Origin: a virus
Strand: one strand, 5' to 3'
Length of the DNA stretch: 27,547 nucleotides
Virus record (IMG/VR): IMGVR_UViG_3300037502_002660
Coordinates: 1 to 27,547 of that record
Shown: positions 7,699 to 15,802 of the stretch, piece by piece
Position numbering within the stretch: the stretch's first letter is position 1
How the letters are laid out: every line of letters starts with the position of its first letter
Program-made: the position numbers and the translations under genes
Notes under the pieces: model-generated
Databases searched by the model: none
What the model saw: only the letters and a program-made list of their open reading frames with translations
What the model was told of the DNA's origin: nothing

Positions 7699-8941
7699 TA
7701 GTATCTTCCCTATTCAAAACGCATCAGCGTGTGTGTTTAAATGGGGTTGGAATACTTTTAGACTTTACAACGGCAAGTCATCAAGTTGTCATCGAGTGAC
7801 TCCGGTGCAGATATCAGCGGATACCTTTGATTCATTTCATAACACCCTTGAAGTTGTTGACGATCGTCAACGCATGCTTCGGGGGGAGTGGCCCAAATCT
7901 GGGCGCGGATGCGAATACTGCAAAAACATCGAAGATGCTGGTGGCACAAGCGATCGACTGTATCACAACAATATTCCAGGACTGACACCTGAAGATTTCG
8001 GTACAGGGGAACTAGAGGTTACTCCGCGCATTAGCGAGATTTACTTGAACAATACTTGTGATCTGGCATGTGTGTATTGTTTGCCAATGTTCAGTTCCAA
8101 AATAAATCAAGAACTCAAGAAATTTGGCCCATACCCAATCGGCATAGCAGCAGTGGACAAAACGCCACAGCGCGATGAGTTGTTTGCTTTGTATATTGAC
8201 TGGTTGAAAAACAATGGATCTAAACTGTCCAGGCTTAGTATTCTTGGTGGTGAACCTTTGTTACAAAATGAACTTTGGCAAATTTTAGAAATTCTACCAG
8301 GATTGAAAAACAAAAATCTAGAGTTAGCTGTAAATACCAATCTCAACAGTTCAATCGAAACTGTGCAAAGATTTGTTTCTGTCAGCAAAGATTTAACTGT
8401 GTCCAGAGCAGTCAAACAAGTACACATAAGTGCTAGCCTAGATTGTTGGGGACCGCAAGCAGAATTTGTTCGGCACGGGCTGAAGTTAGAAAATTGGCAA
8501 CGAAACTTTGAATTTCTAATGCAACATCGCTGGTTGTCGTTGTCGGTGCACCAGGTGTTGACTTCGCTAACTATCAAAACAGCAATTGATCTTCAAAGAA
8601 AAATTGCAGAATATAAAAAGACCAATCCTAAAATTTTACAAGACTACCACGTGGTTGATAGCGGACTTGAAAAAATTTATCACCCAGACATTTTTGGCAA
8701 AAACTTTTTTCAAGACCAACTGAATATGTTGTTGGAAGAGTTTCCAGTGACCACAGAATGGGACAATCAATCTCGAAAGAGGTTGGATGGTATTGTGCGT
8801 TTGTTCGCAACAGGAGATATGCAGATCGATAGGTTGCAAATGCTAAAACAAACACTAAACATGATTGATCAACGCCGCAGTACTGATTGGAAAAGTCTTT
8901 GGCCAGAAATCAATCAATATTTCAGCGAGAACAACATCTAA
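7685..8941 (+). CDS. Radical SAM protein with N-terminal twitch-like Cys-rich region
   Basis: 418 aa. The CxxxCxxC cluster-binding motif is CDLACVYC (C125, C129, C132), followed by a partial TIM-barrel with ILGGEPLL (the GGE motif that binds SAM) and strands ending in NTNLN and HISASLDCWG. Before it lies a Cys-rich N-terminal part: ACVFKWGW, SSSCHRVT, and GCEYCKNIE (C76, C79) followed by SDR. This layout matches the radical SAM group annotated as having an N-terminal twitch domain, which may hold a second Fe-S cluster. Chemistry and substrate are unknown. ATG 7685 was chosen because homology begins shortly after it; the frame stays open further upstream but is only a shadow of the acidic gene. 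The ribosome site is poor, so coupling to the preceding gene is likely. Its stop overlaps the next ATG. Confidence 0.8.
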   Translation: MTNGNSIFPIQNASACVFKWGWNTFRLYNGKSSSCHRVTPVQISADTFDSFHNTLEVVDDRQRMLRGEWPKSGRGCEYCKNIEDAGGTSDRLYHNNIPGLTPEDFGTGELEVTPRISEIYLNNTCDLACVYCLPMFSSKINQELKKFGPYPIGIAAVDKTPQRDELFALYIDWLKNNGSKLSRLSILGGEPLLQNELWQILEILPGLKNKNLELAVNTNLNSSIETVQRFVSVSKDLTVSRAVKQVHISASLDCWGPQAEFVRHGLKLENWQRNFEFLMQHRWLSLSVHQVLTSLTIKTAIDLQRKIAEYKKTNPKILQDYHVVDSGLEKIYHPDIFGKNFFQDQLNMLLEEFPVTTEWDNQSRKRLDGIVRLFATGDMQIDRLQMLKQTLNMIDQRRSTDWKSLWPEINQYFSENNI

Positions 8942-9393
8942 TGTGGTACAGTCGAGTCGTTGCCAATCTTGGTGCTATACCTGATTTCATAGCTCACTAC
9001 GAGCGTGAGTTAGAAGACGCCAAGCGAGAATGTCGTATCGGTGGTCTAGTAGAAAAATCTATCAAAGAACTGCCAGGACATACTGAACATAGATTTAACC
9101 AGCTTCAAGAAATCGAAGCTGTGTTAAACTATCTCAATATTCAACTGCGTAAGATACGCCGCAAGCATTTTCAGAAATATCTAGAAGGCTATGCACGAGC
9201 ACTAACTAGTCGTGATGCTGAAAAATATGCAGACGGCGAAGATGAAGTGATCGACTTCGAAACAATCATCAACGAAGTGGCCTTGCTACGTAACAAGTGG
9301 CTGGGCATTATGAAAGGTCTAGAAACCAAACAATGGCAAATGGGCCATATTGTTAGGTTGCGCTCGGCCGGTATGGAAGACATTACAGTATAA
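8941..9393 (+). CDS. uvsY: UvsY-like recombination mediator
   Basis: 150 aa (T4 UvsY is 137). UvsY displaces gp32 and loads UvsX on ssDNA. The protein is all-helical by appearance. A central Lys/Arg-rich helix (QLRKIRRKHFQKYLEG) is followed by an acidic loop and a C-terminal helix, LLRNKWLGIMKGLETKQWQM, ending in HIVRLRSAGMEDI. That order matches the T4 protein, in which the last part reads as a long helix ending in IKHIQDMRAFEAG. The start ATG 8941 overlaps the preceding stop (TAATG). Position after uvsX and the shared operon support the call. Similarity is by pattern only, so confidence is moderate. Confidence 0.6.
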   Translation: MWYSRVVANLGAIPDFIAHYERELEDAKRECRIGGLVEKSIKELPGHTEHRFNQLQEIEAVLNYLNIQLRKIRRKHFQKYLEGYARALTSRDAEKYADGEDEVIDFETIINEVALLRNKWLGIMKGLETKQWQMGHIVRLRSAGMEDITV

Positions 9394-9394
9394 T

Positions 9395-10495
9395 ATGAGT
9401 TATTTGTTTACTAGTGAGAGTGTGTCAGAAGGACACCCGGATAAAGTTGCAGACGCTATCAGTGATGCAATCTTAGATTTAGTTATGGCTGAAGAAAACC
9501 CTGCATTACGGTGTGCATGTGAAACTTTGGTCACAACAAACATGGTCACAGTTGCCGGTGAGTACAAAGGTGTACTAGAGAAACAAGAAGTAGAAGATGT
9601 TGTACGTGAAACAATCAAACACATTGGCTACGAACAACCCGGCTTCGATTGGAGAACTGTAAAAATCTACAACGAATTGCATGCTCAAAGTGCAGACATT
9701 GCATTGGGTACTGATAATTTTGGTGCTGGTGATCAAGGCCTAATGTTTGGGTATGCCTGCAACGAAACTGATGCATACATGCCCAGCGCCATCTATTGGA
9801 GTCACCGTATTGTGGAAGCACTTGCACAGGCTCGTAAAAATGGTGTACTGGGATGGTTAGGCCCAGATGCCAAAAGCCAGGTAACATTCGAGTACGACGA
9901 AACAAATCGACCTGTACGTATTGCCAAGGTAGTTTGCAGTACTCAGCACAGCGAATCTGTGGACATTGATTTTGTGCGTCGATATGTAGAGCTTGCAATT
10001 CGCAACATTTTGCCCGGACAATATGTAGATGACAAAACTGAATTCTTTATTAACCCTACTGGTCGATTTGTTATTGGTGGCCCTGATGGTGACACTGGGC
10101 TTACTGGCCGTAAGATTATTGTTGATACTTACGGCGGTTACAGTGCTCATGGTGGCGGAGCCTTCAGTGGCAAAGATCCTACTAAAGTGGATCGTAGTGC
10201 CGCTTACATGATGCGATATATTGCCAAGAACATTGTGGCAAGCGGTCGAGCACCTTGGGTTACTTGTCAAATCAGTTATGCCATTGGTCTCAAAGACCCT
10301 ATGAGTTTCTATATAGAAACTTATTCGCCAACTTTGAGTAGAGAGCTCACACAGCAAATACAACAAACTGTAGATCTCACGCCCCGAGGTATCATTGAAC
10401 GTTTTGATTTGTTCCGCCCAATCTACAGCTCAACTACCAATTACGGACACTTTGGCAAGGACTATTTGCCTTGGGAAAAGATTGACTTGTTCTGA
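9395..10495 (+). CDS. metK: S-adenosylmethionine synthetase
   Basis: 366 aa; bacterial MetK is about 384. The enzyme makes SAM from methionine and ATP. All key motifs are present: GHPDK (13-17), GAGDQGLMFGYA (110-121), PDAKSQVT (157-164), GGPDGDTGLTGRK (228-240) and the phosphate-binding loop GGGAFSGKDPTKVDRS (253-268). The protein is complete and looks active. ATG 9395 lies one base after the uvsY-like stop, so it is in the recombination operon. Phage-encoded MetK is uncommon. Nearby SAM users are the radical SAM protein at 7685 and two methyltransferases at 13829-15027. Alternative: it may simply replenish host SAM after degradation or heavy DNA methylation. Confidence 0.95.
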   Translation: MSYLFTSESVSEGHPDKVADAISDAILDLVMAEENPALRCACETLVTTNMVTVAGEYKGVLEKQEVEDVVRETIKHIGYEQPGFDWRTVKIYNELHAQSADIALGTDNFGAGDQGLMFGYACNETDAYMPSAIYWSHRIVEALAQARKNGVLGWLGPDAKSQVTFEYDETNRPVRIAKVVCSTQHSESVDIDFVRRYVELAIRNILPGQYVDDKTEFFINPTGRFVIGGPDGDTGLTGRKIIVDTYGGYSAHGGGAFSGKDPTKVDRSAAYMMRYIAKNIVASGRAPWVTCQISYAIGLKDPMSFYIETYSPTLSRELTQQIQQTVDLTPRGIIERFDLFRPIYSSTTNYGHFGKDYLPWEKIDLF

Positions 10496-10502
10496 CCACT
10501 GG

Positions 10503-10510
10503 TTTAAATA
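10503..10510 (+). promoter_or_regulatory. TTTAAATA late-promoter-like box
   Basis: TTTAAATA (7 of 8 to TATAAATA) ends 5 nt before ATG 10516 and lies in the short gap after metK. No Shine-Dalgarno site is visible. It would drive the glycan cluster as a near-leaderless transcript if active. Confidence 0.4.
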
Positions 10511-10515
10511 GCAAT

Positions 10516-11274
10516 ATGAAAATTGTTATTGTTACCGGGGGTTTTGATCCCTTACACTCTGGACACATTGCCTACTTCAAAGCTGCTAGAACGCTAGGAG
10601 ATAGGTTAGTTGTAGGACTTAACTCTGATGAATGGCTTACCCGTAAGAAAGGTAGGCCTTTCATGCCTTTGCAAGAGCGCATGGCTATTGTGGGCAATCT
10701 TGCTGTGGTTGACGAAGTTGTGGTTTACAACGACGACGATGGATCCAGTTGCGATGCTATCCGTATGGTGAAATCACGATACCCCACTGCTGAAATCATT
10801 TTTGCCAACGGTGGGGATAGAACACAAGATAACATCCCCGAAATGTCAGTGCCTGACGTTGAGTTTGTGTTTGGTGTTGGTGGTCATGACAAAAAGAACA
10901 GCTCAAGTTGGATTCTTGAAGACTGGAAGAAACCACGCACTGAACGCACCTGGGGTTATTATCGAGTGTTGCACGAAGTGGGTGCCAACACCAAACTCAA
11001 AGAACTCACAGTCAATCCCAAAACATGCTTGAGCATGCAACGACACGAACGTCGTGCTGAGTTTTGGTTTGTGGCCGAAGGCGAAGCCACAGTGTACACA
11101 GTAGACCCTTACAGTACAGATTATGATTTGATGGCCAGTCCAGCACGACACCAACACACTTGGATCAAACTTGGCGAGTGGCATCAGTTGTGCAACGAAA
11201 CTGATCAGCCACTAAAACTAATTGAAATACAGTACGGCGAAGATTGCGTGGAAGAGGATATTGAGCGCAAATGA
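10516..11274 (+). CDS. Nucleotidyltransferase (cytidylyltransferase-like) fused to a cupin domain
   Basis: 252 aa with two domains. Residues 1-140 are a TagD/RfaE-type nucleotidyltransferase: GGFDPLHSGH with the catalytic HSGH at 14-17, then LVVGLNSDEWLTRKKGRP, FANGGDR, and a KNSSSWIL segment in the place of the ISSTR signature. Residues 141-252 form a cupin resembling the type II mannose-6-phosphate isomerase domain: TWGYYRVL, SMQRHERRAEFWFVAEGEA with metal-ligand-like H and E residues, and EWHQLCNETDQPLKLIEIQ. The likely role is activating a phosphorylated sugar or polyol with CTP (or ATP) and perhaps isomerising a related sugar. It opens the glycan cluster and overlaps the next glycosyltransferase gene by ATGA, suggesting that it supplies the donor. 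Confidence 0.8.
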   Translation: MKIVIVTGGFDPLHSGHIAYFKAARTLGDRLVVGLNSDEWLTRKKGRPFMPLQERMAIVGNLAVVDEVVVYNDDDGSSCDAIRMVKSRYPTAEIIFANGGDRTQDNIPEMSVPDVEFVFGVGGHDKKNSSSWILEDWKKPRTERTWGYYRVLHEVGANTKLKELTVNPKTCLSMQRHERRAEFWFVAEGEATVYTVDPYSTDYDLMASPARHQHTWIKLGEWHQLCNETDQPLKLIEIQYGEDCVEEDIERK

Positions 11275-11951
11275 AAGCCATTCCTGTATTTGTAGGATAT
11301 GATCCTAGAGAAGCCATAGCCTATCACACCTGTGTAAACTCAATCATTCGCAATAGTTCTAGACCTGTTGCTATTGTGCCTGTGGCATTGAATCTGTTTC
11401 GAGATTATTCAGAAACGCACACAGATGGATCAAATCATTTTATCTACACACGTTTCTTGGTACCACACTTGATGGAGTACACAGGATGGGCTATCTTTAT
11501 AGATGGCGACATGATTGTACGTGGGGATATTGCTGAACTGTGGGAATTGCAAAATCCTTATAATGATGTCATGGTAGTCAAGCACGATTACAAGACTCGA
11601 ATGACTGAGAAGTATCTAGGGTCCAAGAACGAAGATTATCCACGCAAGAACTGGTCGAGTGTTATACTCTGGAACTGCAATAGTTTTCCCAATCGCAAGC
11701 TCACTCCTGAGTTTGTACAAAAAGCAACTGGCGCCGAACTACACAGATTTACCTGGCTGGACGATGCTCGTATAGGCGAACTACCTCGAGAATGGAACTG
11801 GTTGCCCGATGAATACGGGCCAAATGCCGACGCCAAGTTACTGCACTACACACTTGGTACGCCATGCTTTCATGAGTTCGCTGATACTCCACAAGGAGAT
11901 GAGTGGCATCGAGAGCGAATCTATACTGAATATTGCCAGCAAAGACTATGA
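11271..11951 (+). CDS. GT-A-type glycosyltransferase (GT8-like)
   Basis: 226 aa. It begins with VFVGYDPREAIAYHTCVNSI, a nucleotide-sugar-binding start typical of a GT family shared by phages and aquatic bacteria. It continues to FIYTRFLVPHLM and the metal-binding DxD motif in FIDGDMIV (D78, D80). NWSSVILWNC and HYTLGTPCF follow, recalling the GT8 family. It should transfer a sugar from a nucleotide donor to an unknown acceptor in the cytoplasm. The start overlaps the upstream stop as ATGA, and a purine-rich GGAAGAGG lies upstream. Its stop overlaps the following GT-B-like gene in the same way, so the products are probably made in fixed proportion. Confidence 0.82.
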   Translation: MKAIPVFVGYDPREAIAYHTCVNSIIRNSSRPVAIVPVALNLFRDYSETHTDGSNHFIYTRFLVPHLMEYTGWAIFIDGDMIVRGDIAELWELQNPYNDVMVVKHDYKTRMTEKYLGSKNEDYPRKNWSSVILWNCNSFPNRKLTPEFVQKATGAELHRFTWLDDARIGELPREWNWLPDEYGPNADAKLLHYTLGTPCFHEFADTPQGDEWHRERIYTEYCQQRL

Positions 11952-12922
11952 GTGAAGAACAAGAAGATTTGGCACCATTGCCTAGACATCAGCTAGACAT
12001 GGTCACTCCTGAAATTGCAGAAATATTCCAGGATATACTGAAGTATCGTGTAGACCCCACAGGGGAATACTACGGGCAAACTGTAGAAAACATTTCAGCT
12101 AGAATAGCTGCACTCAACACATCAGCATGTGCAGCAATTTCTTCCGACGGCAAGGAGCCTAAGTTTTCAGAAAAAGGTCACATGTACGATCCCATCTTAC
12201 AAAGTTTTATTCAAGGGTCCGGCGGCCGCATCAGCACTTGGTCCAAGGAAGAGCAGTCAATGACTCCTGTGATACTGCGTGGTATTACCAAACGAAAAGA
12301 AATGGCAGCATGCCGAGCTAGTGGTCGAGACTTCTACTACATGGATACTGGCTATTTTGGTAACGGAAAAAAGAAAACCTTTCACCGTATTACCAAAAAT
12401 GATGTACAATATTTTGGACCTATCATTGATCGGCCTAGGGACAGACTAGAAGCCACAGGAATACAATTGGTCAAGTTTCGTCGAGGTAGCAACATTTTGC
12501 TAGCTCCTCCTAGCCAGAAGTTGTTGAATCTCTACAACATCAATCTTGAGCAGTGGCTGATAGATACACAAGTAGAAATTAAAAAACACACTGATCGTCC
12601 TATTGTTGTGCGCGAGAAGCAAAGCCGTAGTGTGCGGCAGAGCACTGATACCATGGCCATGGCGTTAGAGCAGGATGTACACTGCCTGGTTACATTTTCA
12701 AGTATCGCAGCCACTGAAGCACTGTTGCTGGGCAAGCCTGCTATTACGCTAGGACCCAATGCAGCCGCTCCGTTGTGCAGTAAACAATTGTCTGAAATAG
12801 AACAGCCATATATTCCCAGTTTAGACGAAGTAAATCGTTGGGCTGCACACCTGGCCTATTGCCAGTTTACAGAACCTGAAATGCGCGATGGCACAGCATG
12901 GCGGATTCTCAATGGCCAATGA
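11948..12922 (+). CDS. GT-B/KpsS-like glycan transferase, paralogue 1
   Basis: 324 aa. The C-terminal half has the pattern of capsule-type GT-B enzymes (KpsS/KpsC-like): ILLAPPSQK, a DRPIVVREK strand, then HCLVTFSSIAATEALLLGKP, SEIEQPY and a helix WAAHLAYCQFTEPEMRDG. The S-x-A-A-T-E segment probably holds the nucleotide donor. The middle part (LRGITKRKE, FYYMDTGYFG, FHRITKN) matches the minus-strand gene at 15020-15802 almost segment by segment, so the two are duplicates; this copy has an extra N-terminal region of about 85 residues. Starts at ATG 11948 in an ATGA overlap. No signal peptide, so probably cytoplasmic. Exact donor and linkage unknown. Confidence 0.7.
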   Translation: MSEEQEDLAPLPRHQLDMVTPEIAEIFQDILKYRVDPTGEYYGQTVENISARIAALNTSACAAISSDGKEPKFSEKGHMYDPILQSFIQGSGGRISTWSKEEQSMTPVILRGITKRKEMAACRASGRDFYYMDTGYFGNGKKKTFHRITKNDVQYFGPIIDRPRDRLEATGIQLVKFRRGSNILLAPPSQKLLNLYNINLEQWLIDTQVEIKKHTDRPIVVREKQSRSVRQSTDTMAMALEQDVHCLVTFSSIAATEALLLGKPAITLGPNAAAPLCSKQLSEIEQPYIPSLDEVNRWAAHLAYCQFTEPEMRDGTAWRILNGQ

Positions 12923-13841
12923 CGTTGTAGTCTATGTTAGTTCTGTAGCTAACCCTCGCAAGCATGCCAGGAAGATACAGTGTTTGGAAAGCTTCGCTGA
13001 AGGTGTAAAACAATCCGGCGATCCTGTGCGGGTGGAATGGGACTATCAATATCGCCCTGCTAAATTGGCAGTGATTCTGGGCTGGGCTAGTACCAATACT
13101 GGTGGTCCCAATATTACCTTGCGCAAACAAATCATTGCCGAACAGGCTCGTCGTGGCGGTCACACCATGTGCATAGATGCCAGCTGTTTCAAGTACCTGG
13201 ACAACACTGGTACCTATTTGCGCTACAGTCTTGGAGGACCATTCTATGACAAAGCAGAATATGCCAACCGCAACAGTACAGCAGACAAATGGAACGAAAT
13301 ACGTGCCAGCTTGAATGTGGATCTCTTGCCCTATACTGGTAGCAAACGTGGGCATGTACTGGTATGCATGCAACGAGACGGCGGTTTTGCAATGAAAACA
13401 CTGGATCCTTTGGATTGGCTAGAACAAAAAATTGGACAAATACGTCAATACAGCAGAAGACCAATAGTGATTAGACCGCATCCAGGTTCGTATGAGGCTA
13501 GAGATTTTGTGAAGTATCAATCACGACACTATGCGAATCTTGATATCATGGTAGTTGACCCAAGAACCAGCACACTGTTGGACAATCTGGCAAATGCTCA
13601 TGCTGCGGTGTTTTTCAACAGCAGCGCCAGCGTGGCAGCAGCGTGTTCTGGAGTTCCTGTGTTTGCTGATGATTCCAGCTGTGTGAGTTGGTCAGTGGCC
13701 AACAAAGATATTTCTCGAATTGAACAACCACAACAGTTTGAGCGTGGCCAATGGATCAATGACCTAGCGGCTGCACACTGGAGTGATCAAGATGCGCGAG
13801 AAGGGCGCATCTATCAAAAGTTTTTGCCTTACTTGCGCTGA
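12912..13841 (+). CDS. GT-B/KpsS-like glycan transferase, paralogue 2
   Basis: 309 aa. Same architecture as the preceding protein but diverged: GHVLVCMQRDGGFA, RRPIVIRPHPGSYEAR (the RPHP motif of capsule-type transferases), AHAAVFFNSSASVAAACSGV, and SRIEQP near the end. The N-terminal part contains TMCIDASCFKYL and LRYSLGG in the place of the MDTGYFG segment of paralogue 1. ATG 12912 overlaps the upstream stop by 11 nt and has GGCGGAT a few bases upstream; an ATG 24 nt earlier is possible but would deepen the overlap. The 3' end overlaps the convergent methyltransferase gene by 13 nt. The probable role is addition of a sugar or polyol phosphate unit. Confidence 0.7.
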   Translation: MANDVVVYVSSVANPRKHARKIQCLESFAEGVKQSGDPVRVEWDYQYRPAKLAVILGWASTNTGGPNITLRKQIIAEQARRGGHTMCIDASCFKYLDNTGTYLRYSLGGPFYDKAEYANRNSTADKWNEIRASLNVDLLPYTGSKRGHVLVCMQRDGGFAMKTLDPLDWLEQKIGQIRQYSRRPIVIRPHPGSYEARDFVKYQSRHYANLDIMVVDPRTSTLLDNLANAHAAVFFNSSASVAAACSGVPVFADDSSCVSWSVANKDISRIEQPQQFERGQWINDLAAAHWSDQDAREGRIYQKFLPYLR

Positions 13842-14389
13842 ACAATTAGATCATAGTTGTGGCCCTTGACATGTGGCCATGTTGCAGTTTTGTCTACTAC
13901 CTTGATCTTTTCCCACACAATGTCCACGTTCATGGTAGCCAGTATCTTTGCACGCCACCACTCAGGCAGTTCTACTATTAAATGAGCATTGCGCCCATCT
14001 GGTAAGTCCTTTTTAGCAGGATAGCAAGCGATCCTAAAACATCCACAGCGTTCGATCTTGCTGTCAATGACTCGCAGTGTTTCGTCTAAGTAAGAAGGTT
14101 CAATGTGCTCAATAGCGTCTGTACTGATCACAGCGTCATAGGTGCGTTTGGGTAGTTGGCGGAATTGCGCACTACCTGGATCATAACCTTCGCAGAACGT
14201 ACCCGGGTGCTGTTCTTGGATAGCACGTATCAGTCCGCCTTGCCCACAACCAAAGTCCAACAAGCTTGTGGGTTGATACTGTGCTAGAAAGTCTCGGACA
14301 ATAGGATAGCTCTTGTAACCATTGTCAAACTTACCACCTTGATGTAGCTGTGCAAGTTGCTGTTGATATGCTGTATCGATTATTGCCAT
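13829..14389 (-). CDS. Class I SAM-dependent methyltransferase
   Basis: 186 aa. Motif I is LLDFGCGQGG (43-52), the acidic residue of motif II is in EGYDPG, and motif IV reads VISTDAIEHIE, so the SAM-binding half is complete. The family includes small-molecule and glycan methyltransferases; the substrate cannot be read. ATG 14389 was chosen because it lies within the last 10 bases of the FkbM gene and the domain begins directly after it; a longer frame up to 14437 exists but sits entirely inside the upstream gene. It is the last gene of a four-gene minus-strand operon in the glycan cluster, which points to methylation of a glycan or its terminal sugar. Confidence 0.8.
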   Translation of the reverse strand: MAIIDTAYQQQLAQLHQGGKFDNGYKSYPIVRDFLAQYQPTSLLDFGCGQGGLIRAIQEQHPGTFCEGYDPGSAQFRQLPKRTYDAVISTDAIEHIEPSYLDETLRVIDSKIERCGCFRIACYPAKKDLPDGRNAHLIVELPEWWRAKILATMNVDIVWEKIKVVDKTATWPHVKGHNYDLIVQRK

Positions 14390-15027
14390 CCCATGATCCA
14401 ATCGTCTTTGACCTGATCCAAACGTACCATGCCCCAATCCTGTAACAAACCAATGGCAGCATGTTGCCCGTAGTCTTTGGTGTACATTTCGTGTGGCTTT
14501 TGTTCCACTACAACAACAGGACGATTGCGACGGATAGTATCCTGCGCACCGTATAGCACACGATACTCGTAGCCTTCGCAGTCGATTTTGATGTAGTCCA
14601 CGTTCTCTAGCCGCAAGTTATCCAGGCGGATCACAGTGGTTTCTCCGCCTCGTGTATTGGGATCAATGTGAGTGTGTCCTGTATTGCCTTCGGTTAGCAC
14701 CATTGTGACTTGTTGGTCGCGATCACCCAGTGCTTCTGTACGCACAGTTAGGTTCTCTGCTACTACGTTTTTGCTCAAGCAATCGCGGAACATGGCCACA
14801 GGTTCAAAGGCTATGACTTGATCAAACCGCTTGACCAAACTGCGACTCCAAAGTCCCACGTTTGCCCCAATGTCCAGTGCAACACGGTTCTTTTTGACAT
14901 ATTGCATGCTACGATCGCGCACTTGATATTGGTATTCAGCAGGTCCGCCCTTGCTTACACTCTTTTCAATCATTTTTGGGAAGTGATCTTCCATGTCTGG
15001 AAACCACCAGCCTCTATGTTCATACAT
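14380..15027 (-). CDS. FkbM family methyltransferase
   Basis: 215 aa. SAM-binding motif ALDIGANVGLWS (50-61), the ribose-binding acidic residue in IAFEP, and the FkbM hallmark strand YIKIDCEGYEYRVLYGA (145-161) followed by RPVVVVEQ. FkbM enzymes O-methylate sugars, polyketides and related hydroxyls, and often occur in polysaccharide loci. The start has a clear AAGGAG inside the end of the upstream gene and overlaps it by 8 nt. The neighbouring glycosyltransferases favour O-methylation of a glycan, which could cap it or mask it; this is inference from context. Confidence 0.88.
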   Translation of the reverse strand: MYEHRGWWFPDMEDHFPKMIEKSVSKGGPAEYQYQVRDRSMQYVKKNRVALDIGANVGLWSRSLVKRFDQVIAFEPVAMFRDCLSKNVVAENLTVRTEALGDRDQQVTMVLTEGNTGHTHIDPNTRGGETTVIRLDNLRLENVDYIKIDCEGYEYRVLYGAQDTIRRNRPVVVVEQKPHEMYTKDYGQHAAIGLLQDWGMVRLDQVKDDWIMGWQ

Positions 15028-15802
15028 TTAATATCTCCTTTGCAAGCCCGGACTTGAGCTCATTGATGTGAAACTGTCCATATGCTAGATGATGCGCCCA
15101 GGCTTCAACTTGATCGCGTGGTGCTAACCAGGGTGTATCTATCTTGCTTAAATCTGTATTGGCCACAGGCAGAGCAGCGTTACTGGGTGCCAACACAAAC
15201 GCAGGAACACCTTGTATCACAGCTTCTGTGGCTGCTATGCTATTGAATGTGACCACAGCGTGTACATCTGCAAGTGCATGTTCGAATGCATTGGCCACTC
15301 TAACCTGTCGGTTTTTTGTGCGCTGACGTATCTCCACAGGGCGATCTGTGTGGCGCTTGATTGTGGCCACTGTGTCTGCCAGCCACTTTTCTAGTTCTAT
15401 TTCATAAAACTTGCAGGGCTTTTCGTCTGGTGCTGCAATCAATATTTTACGCCCTGACTGCCAAGGCTTTAGTTCAATTCCGTGTCGTTCCCAGCGGTCA
15501 GCAGGCCGAGCAACAATATTTCCGTGTTGCAAGTTGTTGGGCACAATCCTGTGCCACAATTTCCAACCATGTGGATTTTGTAAGCTGACTCTGTTGCCAA
15601 AGTATCCAGAATCCATGTACAAGAACTCACGCTGATCTGTCCAGCACCGTTTGATTATTTTGTGCTTCATTATGCCCCGAATCAGCAAAGGCTCTGTGCT
15701 GTCTTCATAGCGCCAGGTTTCCAGTGTAGTAGGCTCAGCACCACAGCCGCGAGCAAACATTTCTACATATTCGTCGTTGCTGTTTTTGTTGAGAAATATC
15801 AT
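15020..15802 (-). CDS. GT-B/KpsS-like glycan transferase, paralogue 3
   Basis: 260 aa. Closest relative in the window is the plus-strand gene at 11948: both share LxRGIxKxK, the FLYMDSGYFGN segment, WHRIVPNN versus FHRITKND, ILIAAPDEKP, HTDRPVEIR, HAVVTFNSIAATEAVIQGVP and a final helix WAHHLAYGQF. It lacks the N-terminal region of about 85 residues of that copy. ATG 15802 forms an ATGA overlap with the upstream glycosyltransferase; a TTG 6 nt earlier is possible. Being on the opposite strand from its twin, it probably arose by inverted duplication or separate acquisition. Function inferred as in the other members. Confidence 0.7.
   Translation of the reverse strand: MIFLNKNSNDEYVEMFARGCGAEPTTLETWRYEDSTEPLLIRGIMKHKIIKRCWTDQREFLYMDSGYFGNRVSLQNPHGWKLWHRIVPNNLQHGNIVARPADRWERHGIELKPWQSGRKILIAAPDEKPCKFYEIELEKWLADTVATIKRHTDRPVEIRQRTKNRQVRVANAFEHALADVHAVVTFNSIAATEAVIQGVPAFVLAPSNAALPVANTDLSKIDTPWLAPRDQVEAWAHHLAYGQFHINELKSGLAKEILNV

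Noticed and set aside
8887-8940. Upstream start for the uvsY-like gene
   Set aside because: It would overlap the radical SAM gene by 55 nt without a ribosome site, while ATG 8941 gives a TAATG junction like its neighbours.
9389-9394. TATAAT immediately before the metK ATG
   Set aside because: No -35-like hexamer lies 16-18 nt upstream, and the start point would fall inside the gene; probably chance around the stop codon.
14390-14437. Longer N-terminus for the class I methyltransferase
   Set aside because: The added residues lie wholly within the FkbM gene in another frame and do not look like part of the domain; ATG 14389 gives the usual short overlap.
15144-15635. Several plus-strand open frames of 60-75 residues
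   Set aside because: They lie opposite the minus-strand GT-B gene, overlap each other and have no ribosome sites or recognisable features.
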